A DNA stretch of 64,000 nucleotides, taken from NCBI RefSeq assembly GCF_024834055.1, contig NZ_JANUXZ010000004.1:238120-302119 (forward strand). Direction: 5' to 3'. The notes beneath the pieces are model-generated. The model was not told where the DNA came from. It saw only the letters and a program-made list of their open reading frames with translations, and searched no databases. This DNA is from Corynebacterium sp. ES2730-CONJ (GTDB lineage Bacteria > Actinomycetota > Actinomycetes > Mycobacteriales > Mycobacteriaceae). The position numbers and the translations under genes were made by a program. Below, piece by piece: positions 10,103 to 19,534 of this stretch. Every line of letters starts with the position of its first letter. Within the stretch, counting starts at the first letter, position 1.

Positions 10103-10915
10103 TTACTGGCCAAAAACCCTCTCGAGAATCCGCGCGACACCGTCATCGTCATTGCTCGCGGTAACTTCATCAGCGCAAGCCCGCAGCTCTTGTTGGGCAT
10201 TAGCCATGGCCACTCCGTGGCCCGCCCACTCGATCATTTCGCGATCATTGCGCATATCGCCAAATGCGAGGACATCTTTAGCGGCGATTCCCATATCATC
10301 ACAGAGCTCTTTCAAGGTCTGGGCTTTGGTAATATTCGGTGCGGATACTTCAAGTAAACCTTCATTAATGGAATAAGTGATGTGAACCAGATCGGTCGGG
10401 ATCGCCGGGCGAATCAGGTCAAAAAGCTCCGGCGCTGTTAAGGCTTCATAACGCAGGAGTAGTTTCACTGCTGGTTCAGCAAGTGCGGAATCCAGATCCA
10501 CGACGCTGTGTTCCGTAGAATCCCACGCGTGGGCATAATCCTCGGTCACCACATAACAGCCCTGGTTAATATCTAATACGGAGGTGCCACAGCGCTCTAC
10601 AGCTACCCCAACGGGAAGGACTTCTCGCGCTTTACTCACCACAGCACGCAATACCTCCGCCTGAATACTGTGGTTTTTTATAATACGATCGCGAGCCGAA
10701 TCATAGACAACAGCTCCGTTAGCGCAGATGCACACAGGTTTGAAGGGTAGTTGATTTACCAGTGGAATTACCCAGCGGGCAGGCCTACCAGTAGCTATGA
10801 CAAAGTGATACCTGCCATTTGTGCACTCAAGTGCACGGTAGAGCCGAGGGCTAATCCGCTCGGCGCTGTTAATGAGCGTCCCATCCACATCGCTGGCGAC
10901 CAACTTATATGTCAT
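10103..10915 (-). CDS. HAD-superfamily hydrolase, Cof type
   Basis: Cytosolic phosphatase of 270 residues in the Cof/HAD-IIB group. Motif I is ASDVDGTL near the N-terminus, motif II is IATGRP, the motif III Lys is in ITKAQTLKELC, and motif IV is AFGDMRNDREMI. I chose the ATG at 10915 because TAGGAT lies 7 nt upstream and MTYKLVASDVDG is the usual beginning; a longer frame to 10975 would overlap the acyltransferase gene. It is the equivalent of Rv3813c by position. The substrate (sugar phosphate or flavin type) cannot be read from the sequence. Confidence 0.88.
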   Translation of the reverse strand: MTYKLVASDVDGTLINSAERISPRLYRALECTNGRYHFVIATGRPARWVIPLVNQLPFKPVCICANGAVVYDSARDRIIKNHSIQAEVLRAVVSKAREVLPVGVAVERCGTSVLDINQGCYVVTEDYAHAWDSTEHSVVDLDSALAEPAVKLLLRYEALTAPELFDLIRPAIPTDLVHITYSINEGLLEVSAPNITKAQTLKELCDDMGIAAKDVLAFGDMRNDREMIEWAGHGVAMANAQQELRACADEVTASNDDDGVARILERVFGQ

Positions 10916-10959
10916 ATCGTCTATCCTAGCGATCCCTTTCCGAGATGCGGACCGGCGAT

Positions 10960-11949
10960 TTAGGAATCTTTCCACTTAAAGTAGATGACCTTGAGCTTCT
11001 CGAAGAAGGAAAGTTCCTTGGCTACAAGGAATTTTAATTCGCGTCTCTTTTCGCGGCGGTGCCGACGAGCCGCGCGACGCTCCCGCTTCGCAGCTTTCTT
11101 AGCCTCCTTTTCGGCGCGCTTGAGGCGTCGTTTTTCGCGGATCGCTCGAGTTTTAGCGGCAGCCTCTTCGCTGGTAGGAGCACCCCCACCGAGTGAGGCG
11201 GGTCGCCAATTCTCACCGCCTGGGAACGGTCCGTTGAACTCCTCGTATGCTGCGCGCACCTCGTCAAGAAGATTGCTAATCGCTTGCTCGAGGCGGCGGG
11301 TATCTTCATGGATATCGCCAGTTCTCACGACTGGTTCGCCCACCTTTAGCCACACAGGAAAATGGTTCCTACCTAAACGTTTAGGGAGGTCCTTGGCCCA
11401 GATCCGTTGAGAGCCCCACAGTGCCATGGGAATGAGCGGACAATCGGCTCGATTAGCAATCCTGGCCGCGCCCGTTTTAAACTCCTGTAATTCGAAGCTC
11501 GGAGACGTGGTTCCCTCGGGAAAAATTCCCACAAGGTTACCGTCCCTGAGACTCGCCACAGCTCGATCGAGAGCACTTCGGCCAGCGAAGCGATCTACCT
11601 CGATATGTTTCATTCGTGCTAAGAGCCGCCGCGCTCCTGGAATATCAAACAGCTCTTTCTTAGCCATAAAGCGCACCAATCGGCGGCCTCTGGAATAAGC
11701 GGAGCTACCCACGAATATGAAATCGTAATAGCCCATATGGTTACACGCCATGAGCGCCGGGCCCTGGGTTGGGATATTCTCAGCCCCAAAAATAGTGACC
11801 GTAATTCCTTGGGCCTTCAATAGGGCCTTCACCCCCACGATGATGCGATTATAAAAACTCTCGCGGCTATCGGGATGGAGGGGAACGTCCTCGACTGAAT
11901 CCTCTACGAGGAAAATATCTTCAACGCGGTGAAAACCTGGGCGGCTCAT
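10960..11949 (-). CDS. PlsC-like 1-acylglycerol-3-phosphate acyltransferase
   Basis: Membrane-associated acyltransferase of 329 residues with the PlsC block motifs: NHMGYYD (H-x4-D catalytic pair), a middle GRSALDRA region, FPEGTTS, and a Pro near VIPMALWGSQ-type sequence. It probably acylates lysophosphatidic acid or a related glycerolipid. The last 90 or so residues are extremely rich in Lys, Arg, Glu and Ala, a charged tail beyond the catalytic domain that may bind membrane or nucleic acid. It lies 18 bp after serS and 44 bp before the HAD gene, so the three may share a transcript. Confidence 0.85.
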   Translation of the reverse strand: MSRPGFHRVEDIFLVEDSVEDVPLHPDSRESFYNRIIVGVKALLKAQGITVTIFGAENIPTQGPALMACNHMGYYDFIFVGSSAYSRGRRLVRFMAKKELFDIPGARRLLARMKHIEVDRFAGRSALDRAVASLRDGNLVGIFPEGTTSPSFELQEFKTGAARIANRADCPLIPMALWGSQRIWAKDLPKRLGRNHFPVWLKVGEPVVRTGDIHEDTRRLEQAISNLLDEVRAAYEEFNGPFPGGENWRPASLGGGAPTSEEAAAKTRAIREKRRLKRAEKEAKKAAKRERRAARRHRREKRRELKFLVAKELSFFEKLKVIYFKWKDS

Positions 11950-11967
11950 GGCTTATAACCTCAGTTC

Positions 11968-13227
11968 TTAGTTTTTCGGTTCCAAGATATCCTTGCCCAC
12001 AAAGGGCCTTAAGGCCTCAGGAACAACCACGGAACCATCAGCTTGCTGATTATTTTCCAAGATGGCAACCAACCACCGGGTTGTCGCTAGCGTGCCATTG
12101 AGCGTCGCGGCGATCTGTGGCTTGCCATTCTCGTCTCGATAGCGGGTGTGCAAGCGGCGGGCTTGGAAGGTCGTGCAGTTCGAGGTTGAGGTGAGTTCTC
12201 GGTACGTATGTTGGGTGGGCACCCACGCCTCGGTGTCGTATTTACGCGCCGCGGAGGACCCGAGGTCACCCCCAGCGACATCGATAATTCTATAAGGGAC
12301 TTCGACGGCGGAGAGCATATCGCGCTCCATATCTAACAAAGCCTGGTGCTGGGCTGCGGCCTCCTCTGGTTTGCAATATACGAACATTTCCAATTTATCG
12401 AATTGGTGAACGCGCAAAATACCGCGTGTATCTTTGCCATAGGAGCCAGCCTCCCGGCGAAAGCACGACGACCAGCCGGCATATTTCTTCGGCCCCTGCG
12501 TGAGGTCAATAATTTCGTCTTGGTGATAACCAGCTAGCGCTACTTCGGAGGTGCCCACTAAATAGAGGTCGTCCCGTTCGAGGTAGTAAATCTCGTCGGA
12601 ATGTTCCCCGAGAAAACCGGTACCGCGCATGACATCGGGGCGCACTAAAACTGGCGGGATCATTAATTCAAAGCCAGCGGCACGAGCCTTCTGGGCAGCT
12701 AATGTGAGCATACCTAGTTGCAAGAAGGCCCCATCACCAGTGAGGTAATAGAAACGGGCACCACCAACTTTAGTCCCACGTTTAACATCAAGAAGCCCTA
12801 AGGATTCGCCCAAGTCGAGGTGATCTTTAGGTTCGAAATCAAACGTTGTGGGTTCGCCTACATGCTCCAGCACGATAAAGTCGTCTTCGCCACCGGCCGG
12901 GGCACCCTCAACGATATTGCCCAATTGCATCTGCAAGGAGTTCACTGTCTCCTCTGCTGCCTTCTGGGCCTCCTCCGCTTCTTTAACCTTAGCTTTGAGC
13001 TGGTTGGAGCCAGCTAAAAGCTGAGGGCGCTCGCTAGGATCGGCTTGTCCGATCTTCCGCCCAAAGGTTTTTTGCTCGCTGCGCAGCTCGTCAGCTCTTT
13101 GGATTGCTTGTCGCCGGGCTTCGTCGGCTTCGATGAGAGCATCGACAAGCTCAGGTGACGCGCCGCGGGTGCGCTGGGATGCGCGGACGATATCAGGATT
13201 TTCGCGGAGGAATTTTAGATCAATCAC
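11968..13227 (-). CDS. serS: Seryl-tRNA synthetase
   Basis: Class II synthetase of 419 residues that charges tRNA-Ser. The N-terminal coiled-coil arm (about 30-105, many Glu, Lys and Ala) binds the long variable arm of the tRNA. The catalytic domain shows the class II motif 2 [17 protein letters not shown] and a motif 3 region with [15 protein letters not shown]. It starts [12 protein letters not shown], as usual. It is divergent from the septum-formation gene over about 100 bp. Position matches Rv3834c. Confidence 0.97.
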   Translation of the reverse strand: MIDLKFLRENPDIVRASQRTRGASPELVDALIEADEARRQAIQRADELRSEQKTFGRKIGQADPSERPQLLAGSNQLKAKVKEAEEAQKAAEETVNSLQMQLGNIVEGAPAGGEDDFIVLEHVGEPTTFDFEPKDHLDLGESLGLLDVKRGTKVGGARFYYLTGDGAFLQLGMLTLAAQKARAAGFELMIPPVLVRPDVMRGTGFLGEHSDEIYYLERDDLYLVGTSEVALAGYHQDEIIDLTQGPKKYAGWSSCFRREAGSYGKDTRGILRVHQFDKLEMFVYCKPEEAAAQHQALLDMERDMLSAVEVPYRIIDVAGGDLGSSAARKYDTEAWVPTQHTYRELTSTSNCTTFQARRLHTRYRDENGKPQIAATLNGTLATTRWLVAILENNQQADGSVVVPEALRPFVGKDILEPKN

Positions 13228-13329
13228 GATCTTTAGCCTACCGCTAATCCTTGTAATACTTAAAGAATACGGGCCGAGAAAACGTAGTACGCTGGGGTCA
13301 ACATAGCGATACGAGTACCTGAGGTTGAG

Positions 13330-14346
13330 ATGGAGATAGAGTTTAGATCCGCCACGGCAACGCGGATTATATTAGTAGCCGCCCTCTCGGCATCATGTGC
13401 CATGGGTGCCTATCAATATCAGCGAGCCCAATTAAGTTCTCCACTCGTCACCCCCGTCGACATGACCACCAAGGTACCGGCCGCATCTACCGCTTCTTTT
13501 ACCACCGCCGATGTCGGCTCGTGCGTGACGTGGACTGTTATCGACGGCACCGTTAGTAATTTTGAACAGGCAGATTGTGCCAGTCTGCACCGTTTTGAAG
13601 TCTCCTCCCGCGAAGATCTTGGCACCTACCCCAGCAGTGAATTTGGCCCTAGTGCGGCTATGCCTAACCAGACGCGGCAAGCGCAATTGCGAGAAGAACT
13701 ATGCTTAGCGCCTACAATGCGCTACCTTGATGCGAAATTCGACCCCTTGGGCAAGTATTCCATCGCCTCAATCCTGCCACCCCAAGAGTCGTGGGATTTG
13801 GGCGATCGTACACTCTTGTGTGGGATTCAGGCCACGAATGAACTCGGCGAGGTCATTGAAACCAAAGGCAGAGTCCAAGATCAAGATCAGGCCCGCATCT
13901 CACCCGTAGGAACGTGCCTAGCTCTCGACGCCTCTAATTCCACGAAGCAGGTTGCCTGTGGAAAGCCGCATCAGATGGAGATCACCGCCGTTATTGATCT
14001 GCTCCCGGTTTTTCCGCAGTCGATCCCGTCGACCGAGGAGCAAGATAATCATCTCAGTCGTGTATGCACCCAAGCGGCCCGTGATTATCTCGGAGGCGAT
14101 GATCCTCTGTATTTCTCCACCCTTAAGCCTTTTTGGACGACGATTGCCCCCAGCTCTTGGGATACTGGCTCCCACAGTGTGAATTGCTCGCTCGTCTTCC
14201 CCGTTGATAATCGCTTTGCGGTGCTCGAGGGCAGCGCCAAGGGCGACTTCACTATCAACGGGAACCCCCCTGAGCAGCGCCCCGAACGCGCCCCCATTAT
14301 TAATCCCGAGGCTCTTGATGGTGTGGCTCCACCGCCACCACGCTAA
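13330..14346 (+). CDS. Membrane-anchored septum-formation family protein
   Basis: 338-residue protein with one N-terminal hydrophobic segment (about 10-28) and an extracytoplasmic region. Two Cys-containing repeats of the septum-formation type can be seen: GSCVTW ... [11 protein letters not shown] and GTCLALD ... [11 protein letters not shown], each with a Cys pair and a conserved HxxE pattern. The tail is rich in Pro. It corresponds to Rv3835 by position, downstream of divergent serS and 16 bp before the zincin gene, with which it is probably co-transcribed. The molecular role of this family is poorly known. Confidence 0.82.
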   Translation: MEIEFRSATATRIILVAALSASCAMGAYQYQRAQLSSPLVTPVDMTTKVPAASTASFTTADVGSCVTWTVIDGTVSNFEQADCASLHRFEVSSREDLGTYPSSEFGPSAAMPNQTRQAQLREELCLAPTMRYLDAKFDPLGKYSIASILPPQESWDLGDRTLLCGIQATNELGEVIETKGRVQDQDQARISPVGTCLALDASNSTKQVACGKPHQMEITAVIDLLPVFPQSIPSTEEQDNHLSRVCTQAARDYLGGDDPLYFSTLKPFWTTIAPSSWDTGSHSVNCSLVFPVDNRFAVLEGSAKGDFTINGNPPEQRPERAPIINPEALDGVAPPPPR

Positions 14347-14362
14347 TCACTAGACTTGATAT

Positions 14363-14707
14363 ATGGTTGAGATTTCTGAAGCAGACTTTGCGGATCTAGT
14401 TGATGCAGCACTGGCTACAATTCCCCCCGAATTTCGGGATCATATGAGAAATATAGCCATATTGATTGAAGATCTGCACCCTTCAGGACCTGGAGTGCTC
14501 GGGCTGTATACGGGTATCCCACTTCCGGAGCGTCAATTTGGTAACGCCGGATACTTACCCGATACCATCACGATTTACCGTGAGGCATTAAAGCGTTTTT
14601 GTACCTCTAGGGAACAATTAGCAGAACAGGTGCGCATTACGGTGATTCACGAAGTGGGTCATTATTTTGGCTTCGACGATGAGGAGCTACACGCTCGCGG
14701 TTATTAG
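14363..14707 (+). CDS. Zincin-like metallopeptidase family protein
   Basis: Small 114-residue protein of the actinobacterial metallopeptidase family represented by Rv3836. The zinc site is plain near the C-terminus: HEVGHYFGFDD, the HExxHxxGxxD form. The N-terminal region DFADLVDAALATIPPEF is typical of the family. No signal peptide is seen, so it should act in the cytosol. Co-oriented with and 16 bp from the septum-formation gene. Substrate unknown. Confidence 0.88.
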   Translation: MVEISEADFADLVDAALATIPPEFRDHMRNIAILIEDLHPSGPGVLGLYTGIPLPERQFGNAGYLPDTITIYREALKRFCTSREQLAEQVRITVIHEVGHYFGFDDEELHARGY

Positions 14708-14715
14708 GGTCGCTC

Positions 14716-15381
14716 CTAGGGTACTGGTTGATCGGCAAAATACTTGCACGTCCAGGTACCGAAAGCGCCGCGGGGTTCGATGATACTCAAGGAGCCATTG
14801 GCGATATAGCTCTCGCGAACATAATCACCGTCAAGTGTTGTCGCATGCAGCCCAAGGATGCGGATAGCCGCCCCATGGATAACCATTAAGCTATCTTGGT
14901 TGGTGTCGTGGCAGCGTTGAGCAACCGCTTCTAGGATGGGGGTCGCTCGATTGAGATAATCCTGGGCGGTCTCTCCACCCGGCATTCCCGCATGTAGATC
15001 GCCCTCATTCCACTGCTTCAACGTCGCAATATAAGCATCGTGGGCTCGATCATCACTGCGCCCCTCGAGATCACCCGCTCCCAGTTCGTGGATGCCTGGC
15101 AGCACCGTCATAGTCATTTTTGGCTGGGCGATCTGAGGCACCTCACCCTCGTCCCCACAATATGCGGCCACCGCGAGGAGCATGGACTGCTGGGCCCGTA
15201 AAGCCTGGGAGCTCGCAGCGTAGCCTACGTTATCGCTAAGCGTGCGCAGCCTGCGTCCGGATTCGCGTACTTGGTGTCTGCCTATAACCGATAATTCCGC
15301 ACCAGGTAGCTGAGTATCAAAAATTCCGCGAGCATTAGAATGCGTCCGGCCATGGCGCATCACAATAATTCGACCACTCAT
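14716..15381 (-). CDS. Histidine phosphatase family protein (phosphoglycerate mutase-like)
   Basis: 221-residue branch-1 histidine phosphatase. The catalytic His is in MRHGRTHSN, the second Arg region is around ASSQALRAQQ, the acid is in HELGAGDLEGRS, and the final His is in MVIHGAAIR. It corresponds to Rv3837c. It lies about 50 bp downstream of pheA on the same strand. Whether it dephosphorylates a glycolytic or another small phosphate cannot be told. Confidence 0.87.
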   Translation of the reverse strand: MSGRIIVMRHGRTHSNARGIFDTQLPGAELSVIGRHQVRESGRRLRTLSDNVGYAASSQALRAQQSMLLAVAAYCGDEGEVPQIAQPKMTMTVLPGIHELGAGDLEGRSDDRAHDAYIATLKQWNEGDLHAGMPGGETAQDYLNRATPILEAVAQRCHDTNQDSLMVIHGAAIRILGLHATTLDGDYVRESYIANGSLSIIEPRGAFGTWTCKYFADQPVP

Positions 15382-15433
15382 AGATTCCCCTCTTGTCTTA
15401 CTCAGTTCATGGGTGCTGATCCACGAGCATAGT

Positions 15434-16363
15434 CTAGCCCACTGGTGTGCCTTTCAATAAGGACTGAATCCACGACTGAGCACTCCGATAACGCGGCTCT
15501 TGGTCAACGCGGTCTATGGGGGCATCAATACGCGGCCATGAACCTAGAAAGATAAGATCAGTGGCGCGGCGGTACAGTGCCGCGAGGGCCTCTTGGATAT
15601 CCGGGTCAGATATATGCCCATGAAGATCCACGTAGAAGCGGTAGCTACCCAATCCCTGGTGCAGGGGGCGGGATTCAATACGGGTTAAGTCCACACCCCG
15701 TACCGCACATTCATTTAAAGCCCCTACCAGAGATCCCGGGGTATTCGGCAGCGTGAACGCTAAACCTGTACGATCATGACCGGTCCGTGGGGTGGGGACT
15801 CCAGGGAGACCGACGAGAACAAATCGGGTCATGGCATGGGCCTGATCTGCCACGTGAGTGGCCTTGATCTCTAATTCGTAGATCTCGGCCGAGAGGGCTG
15901 GTGCGACTGCAATATCTGCCTCACCTCTAGCTACTGCTTGTGCGGCAGCAGCATTCGAGGATGCGGGGAGAAATTCGTGCTCACCAATATGATCTTTTAT
16001 CCACACCTTCGTTTGCTGGTATGCCACCGGATGCGTGCTTAATATTGGGCGCTTGCCATAGCTGTGGTGAGGGCGAGTCATGAGGGCGAAAGAGATTTCT
16101 AGGTCGTACTCATAATAAATTTGCACCCCCCTCGTTAGCGCGTCAAAGGTGGCTGTAATGGGCCCATCAACCGAGTTTTCCAAGGCTACACATGCATAAT
16201 CGGCCTGGCGATCAAGCACAGCGGAGATAGCCTCGCTGGGAGAGTCAGTAGGGAGGGAATTGCTTTGAACCCCAGAAAAATGCGCACGTCGAAATTCGGC
16301 GAGAGCCATCTCAGTGAAGGTCCCCGCTGGTCCAAGATAGGACATTGTCACTGGCTGGTTCAC
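15434..16363 (-). CDS. pheA: Prephenate dehydratase
   Basis: Converts prephenate to phenylpyruvate in phenylalanine synthesis. The 309-residue protein starts with YLGPAGTFTEMAL, has the catalytic Thr-Arg-Phe motif (AMTRFVLVG), and ends with an ACT domain carrying ESRP, the phenylalanine-feedback site, and GSYRFYVDLHGH. The monofunctional form without chorismate mutase is usual in this group. Downstream is the histidine phosphatase, as in Rv3838c-Rv3837c. Confidence 0.96.
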   Translation of the reverse strand: MNQPVTMSYLGPAGTFTEMALAEFRRAHFSGVQSNSLPTDSPSEAISAVLDRQADYACVALENSVDGPITATFDALTRGVQIYYEYDLEISFALMTRPHHSYGKRPILSTHPVAYQQTKVWIKDHIGEHEFLPASSNAAAAQAVARGEADIAVAPALSAEIYELEIKATHVADQAHAMTRFVLVGLPGVPTPRTGHDRTGLAFTLPNTPGSLVGALNECAVRGVDLTRIESRPLHQGLGSYRFYVDLHGHISDPDIQEALAALYRRATDLIFLGSWPRIDAPIDRVDQEPRYRSAQSWIQSLLKGTPVG

Positions 16364-16433
16364 CGCGTACTCCCATATATGCTCATGATGCTCGATGCTA
16401 CCGCAGCCTAGGCGGACTCGGTACGCTAATCCT

Positions 16434-17594
16434 ATGGTTGTTTCTGCAGTCTCTCAGCTGGCAAGCCAGCTACAGGCACTCACCCCTAAGGATCATGGGT
16501 TTTCCTATTTTGACCCCCACGCCCGCGCGCATGCTCACGGGCGGCTAAGTGGTTGGATTATTCCTGCCAAAGACTTAAGCGATATAGCGGGCATGCCCAC
16601 TACTTTGGGCAATATCAACCGCACCTATATGGCCACAGAAACGGATGCCTTCCTCGCCTCTATCCTCAGCCAAGGGGCTATCATCCCTGGCAAATCTCTC
16701 ACGCCGGAAATGGGACTATCTGCCTATACCGAGCCGGTGGGGCAGGCGCGCCCCGATAACCCACTCTTGCCCGGTCACACGCCTGGCGGTTCCTCGGGCG
16801 GAGCGGCTGTTATGGTGGCTCGCGGGCTGGTACGAGCGGCCCATGCCTCTGACGGGGGCGGTTCGATTCGCGTTCCTGCAGCGGCGACGGGGTTGATAGG
16901 GTTTAAGCCAGCACATTCCACCGCGGGAGCAAATCCCGTGGTGCAAGGTTTCCTCACACGCACGCTTGCTGACGCCGCCTATGTGCATGCAATCAGGCCT
17001 GTGACCCCACCTCCCCTGCACATTGGGGTGCTCACCCAACCGCTCCACGCCGAGACCCCCGTGGCCGATATGATGCTTGAAGCAGTCGATAGCGCTGCGA
17101 CGCAGCTAAGTCAGAAGGGTCATAAGATCTCGGTGCTTGCTCGGCCTTATGGCGATTCCCCTTTTGAGGCCTTTAGCACTATTTTGGCCTTGCGTGCTCA
17201 GCGTATTCCAGGCGCAGCCTCTTCATTGGTGGAGTGGCTGCGTGAGCGTGGAGCACAACTATCACAGGCCTCCAGACGGCAAGCGGTTGCGGAGTTTATG
17301 TCGGTGAAGGATCAAATCCTCCGCGCTTGGGAGGTTGATGTGGTGCTCAGTCCCACCTTGGCATTTTTGCCCCCAGTCCACGGCTATTTTTCCTCTTATT
17401 CCCCCGAGGAGGATTTTTATCGGCAGACCCAGTGGACTCCTTGGGCGACAACCTACAATATGGCGGGTCTCGCGGCTTTATCCTTGCCCCACCTGTCGCC
17501 CTTGAGTTCTATCCATCTCGGAGCATTACGAATCAGTGCGGCAGAACTTTTTGGCCTCGCCATGCAATTATCAACACCTGGAGGTTCCACATGA
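16434..17594 (+). CDS. Amidase signature family enzyme
   Basis: Hydrolase of about 386 residues with the amidase-signature triad: the Lys of PGKSLTPEMG, the cis-Ser in the GGSSGGAAV loop and the nucleophile Ser in ASDGGGSIRVPAAATGLIGFKP. I place the start at the ATG at 16434 (MVVSAVSQLAS); a frame extension to 16395 gives Arg/Pro-rich residues unlike the family. The ribosome site is weak. The stop overlaps the start of the next gene (ATGA). Somewhat shorter than most family members. Substrate unknown; no partner of a GatCAB complex is adjacent, so it is not an obvious GatA. Confidence 0.85.
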   Translation: MVVSAVSQLASQLQALTPKDHGFSYFDPHARAHAHGRLSGWIIPAKDLSDIAGMPTTLGNINRTYMATETDAFLASILSQGAIIPGKSLTPEMGLSAYTEPVGQARPDNPLLPGHTPGGSSGGAAVMVARGLVRAAHASDGGGSIRVPAAATGLIGFKPAHSTAGANPVVQGFLTRTLADAAYVHAIRPVTPPPLHIGVLTQPLHAETPVADMMLEAVDSAATQLSQKGHKISVLARPYGDSPFEAFSTILALRAQRIPGAASSLVEWLRERGAQLSQASRRQAVAEFMSVKDQILRAWEVDVVLSPTLAFLPPVHGYFSSYSPEEDFYRQTQWTPWATTYNMAGLAALSLPHLSPLSSIHLGALRISAAELFGLAMQLSTPGGST

Positions 17595-18331
17595 GCATAT
17601 CTGCAACTCAGTCTGAGCAGCGTCCGTGGGAGCCTGGTCTAGGGGCAGAGATTGTGGTGGTGCTCCTTGCTACCTTTGGTACTTCGGGGCTGAGAGCACT
17701 GTTGAATTTGGCCCGCTCGTTACTCGACACCAAACCGCTGAATGCGCAGCAGGTCGCAATTGTTCCCTCGAGGGCACCATTGCCACTGATCGATATCGGT
17801 TTTCAGCTCACCTCCATCGCTCTGGTTTTTTCCTGGGGCTTCTTGTGCCTCTACCTCCTTAAGATTCGGCTATGGCCAGTAGCACACCTCGTCTATTCCG
17901 CACGTTTAGGGGTGGGCCTGGCCGCGCTTATTGGGATTCCGGGACTGCTTTTCTATCTAGGTGCCCTGCATCTAGGCCTGAGTAAGCAGGTTATACCGGT
18001 TCCAGCTGATAGCCCGTGGTGGCATATCGGATTAAGTGTGGGATTCGCTGCCGCAAACGCTTTTAGCGAGGAAGTAGTAGTGGTGCTGTGGTTGATGACG
18101 CGCCTGAAAAGCGCTGGGGTCTCGCAGGTAAAAGCGATAGCTTCTTCGGCTCTACTCCGCGGCTCTTATCACCTCTACCAAGGCATATCCGCTGGGGTGG
18201 GCAATATTATTATGGGGATAGTATTTGGGTATGTCTACCACAAAACGAATAGAGTGTGGCCGCTCATCTTCGCGCATTTCTTTATTGATCTCGTGGCATT
18301 TGTTGGATCTGTATATCTGAACCTTAAATAG
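17591..18331 (+). CDS. CPBP-family intramembrane metalloprotease-like protein
   Basis: Membrane protein of 246 residues with about six to seven hydrophobic segments. The Abi/CPBP motifs can be traced: EEVVVVLW (motif 1), RGSYHLYQG (motif 2) and AHFFIDLV (motif 3). In motif 1 the usual EExxxR has no Arg, so catalytic competence is uncertain. The ATG at 17591 overlaps the amidase stop by 4 nt, so translation is probably coupled. Family members cleave CAAX proteins or act in bacteriocin immunity; no such partner is visible. Confidence 0.75.
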   Translation: MSISATQSEQRPWEPGLGAEIVVVLLATFGTSGLRALLNLARSLLDTKPLNAQQVAIVPSRAPLPLIDIGFQLTSIALVFSWGFLCLYLLKIRLWPVAHLVYSARLGVGLAALIGIPGLLFYLGALHLGLSKQVIPVPADSPWWHIGLSVGFAAANAFSEEVVVVLWLMTRLKSAGVSQVKAIASSALLRGSYHLYQGISAGVGNIIMGIVFGYVYHKTNRVWPLIFAHFFIDLVAFVGSVYLNLK

Positions 18332-18368
18332 TTTCAAGGCCTCAGCTGTTACTACTACTGTTAAAGCT

Positions 18369-19496
18369 ATGACTAACCAGGGCAACCATATCGAGTATCT
18401 GCGTGATGCTCAGGGCAGGATCGTCACTGATCGTTTCGGTCGCCCCGTTCGAGCGCGTCCTAGGATGCAGCCCCCACCACAGCGCCCGATCCAGCGACCT
18501 TCACGTACCGACCCTATAAGACCACGCCAAGAATTACCCGTTCAGCGTCCAGCTATAATTCCACAGCCGCCTCGTCGCTTAGCCCCGCGGCGCTCTCCGG
18601 CACGACGATTCTTCAAATCGTTGAGTCTGATTCTGGCCACCATTGTGGTGTTTTCCTTGGTGTCAGTGCTGTGGCTGGATATGAAGATCAATCGCACTCC
18701 TTTCGCCTCCGCGGCGCCCATCGCGTCTACGTCGGGAACGAATTGGCTATTGGTGGGTTCAGACTCTCGAGCTGGGCTTAGTGAAGAAGAAGCGAACCGT
18801 TTAGGTACGGGTGGTGATATTGGTTCCCGGCGCACAGATACCATTATGGTCATGCATATTCCGCTGCGTGGACAAGCCACCTTGGTCTCTATTCCGCGTG
18901 ATTCCTATGTCAATATTCCAGGTTACGGGATGGATAAAATCAACGCCGCATTTACCTATGGATCCGCGCCGCTCCTTACCCAAACAGTGGAGGAATCAAC
19001 AGGCTTAAGTATCGATCATTATGCGGAGATCGGAATGGGTGGCTTAGCCCATGTGGTGGATGCACTGGGGGGCATTGAGGTATGCCCCGATCAGCCCATT
19101 GAAGATCCGCTCGCGCAACTCAATATAGGGGCAGGTTGCCAACTTGTCGACGGTCCTACGGCCCTTGGTTATGTGCGCACCCGCCAAACAGCGATGGGTG
19201 ATCTCGACCGCGTGCAGCGGCAGCGGGAATTCTTCTCGGCATTAGTTAATAAAACCACCGACTTAAGTATCATTTTCAACCCCTACCGTCTGATACGCAC
19301 AATTCTTACAACCGTTGATAGTTTCACGGCGGGTTCGGGTGATCATCTATGGCATCTGCTCCGCGTGGCTTTTGCTATGCGCTCTGGGGTGCGAACTGAG
19401 ACGGTACCAGTTGGTGGCTTCGCTGAATATGATGTGGGTAGCGTGGTGCTGTGGGATGAAGCGGGAGCAACGGCATTATTTGATTCTATGCGTTAA
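18369..19496 (+). CDS. LytR-CpsA-Psr (LCP) family ligase
   Basis: Type II membrane protein of 375 residues. A Pro/Arg-rich cytoplasmic tail of about 75 residues precedes one transmembrane helix (about 80-103) and an extracytoplasmic LCP domain. Conserved elements include NWLLVGSDSR, RRTDTIMVMHIP, SIPRDSYVNIPGYGMDKINAAF and YVRTRQTAMGDLDRVQRQ, with the Arg and Asp residues that bind polyprenyl pyrophosphate and metal. LCP enzymes of this group link arabinogalactan to peptidoglycan. No C-terminal LytR_C domain is present. It ends at a strong bidirectional terminator. Confidence 0.94.
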   Translation: MTNQGNHIEYLRDAQGRIVTDRFGRPVRARPRMQPPPQRPIQRPSRTDPIRPRQELPVQRPAIIPQPPRRLAPRRSPARRFFKSLSLILATIVVFSLVSVLWLDMKINRTPFASAAPIASTSGTNWLLVGSDSRAGLSEEEANRLGTGGDIGSRRTDTIMVMHIPLRGQATLVSIPRDSYVNIPGYGMDKINAAFTYGSAPLLTQTVEESTGLSIDHYAEIGMGGLAHVVDALGGIEVCPDQPIEDPLAQLNIGAGCQLVDGPTALGYVRTRQTAMGDLDRVQRQREFFSALVNKTTDLSIIFNPYRLIRTILTTVDSFTAGSGDHLWHLLRVAFAMRSGVRTETVPVGGFAEYDVGSVVLWDEAGATALFDSMR

Positions 19497-19497
19497 C

Positions 19498-19529
19498 AAA
19501 AAAGTGGGCCTATACAGGCCCACTTTTTT
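19498..19529. terminator. Bidirectional terminator between LCP and symporter genes
   Basis: A-run, perfect 8-bp stem GTGGGCCT / AGGCCCAC around ATAC, then T-run. It can stop both convergent transcripts. Confidence 0.92.
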
Positions 19530-19534
19530 CCTAT

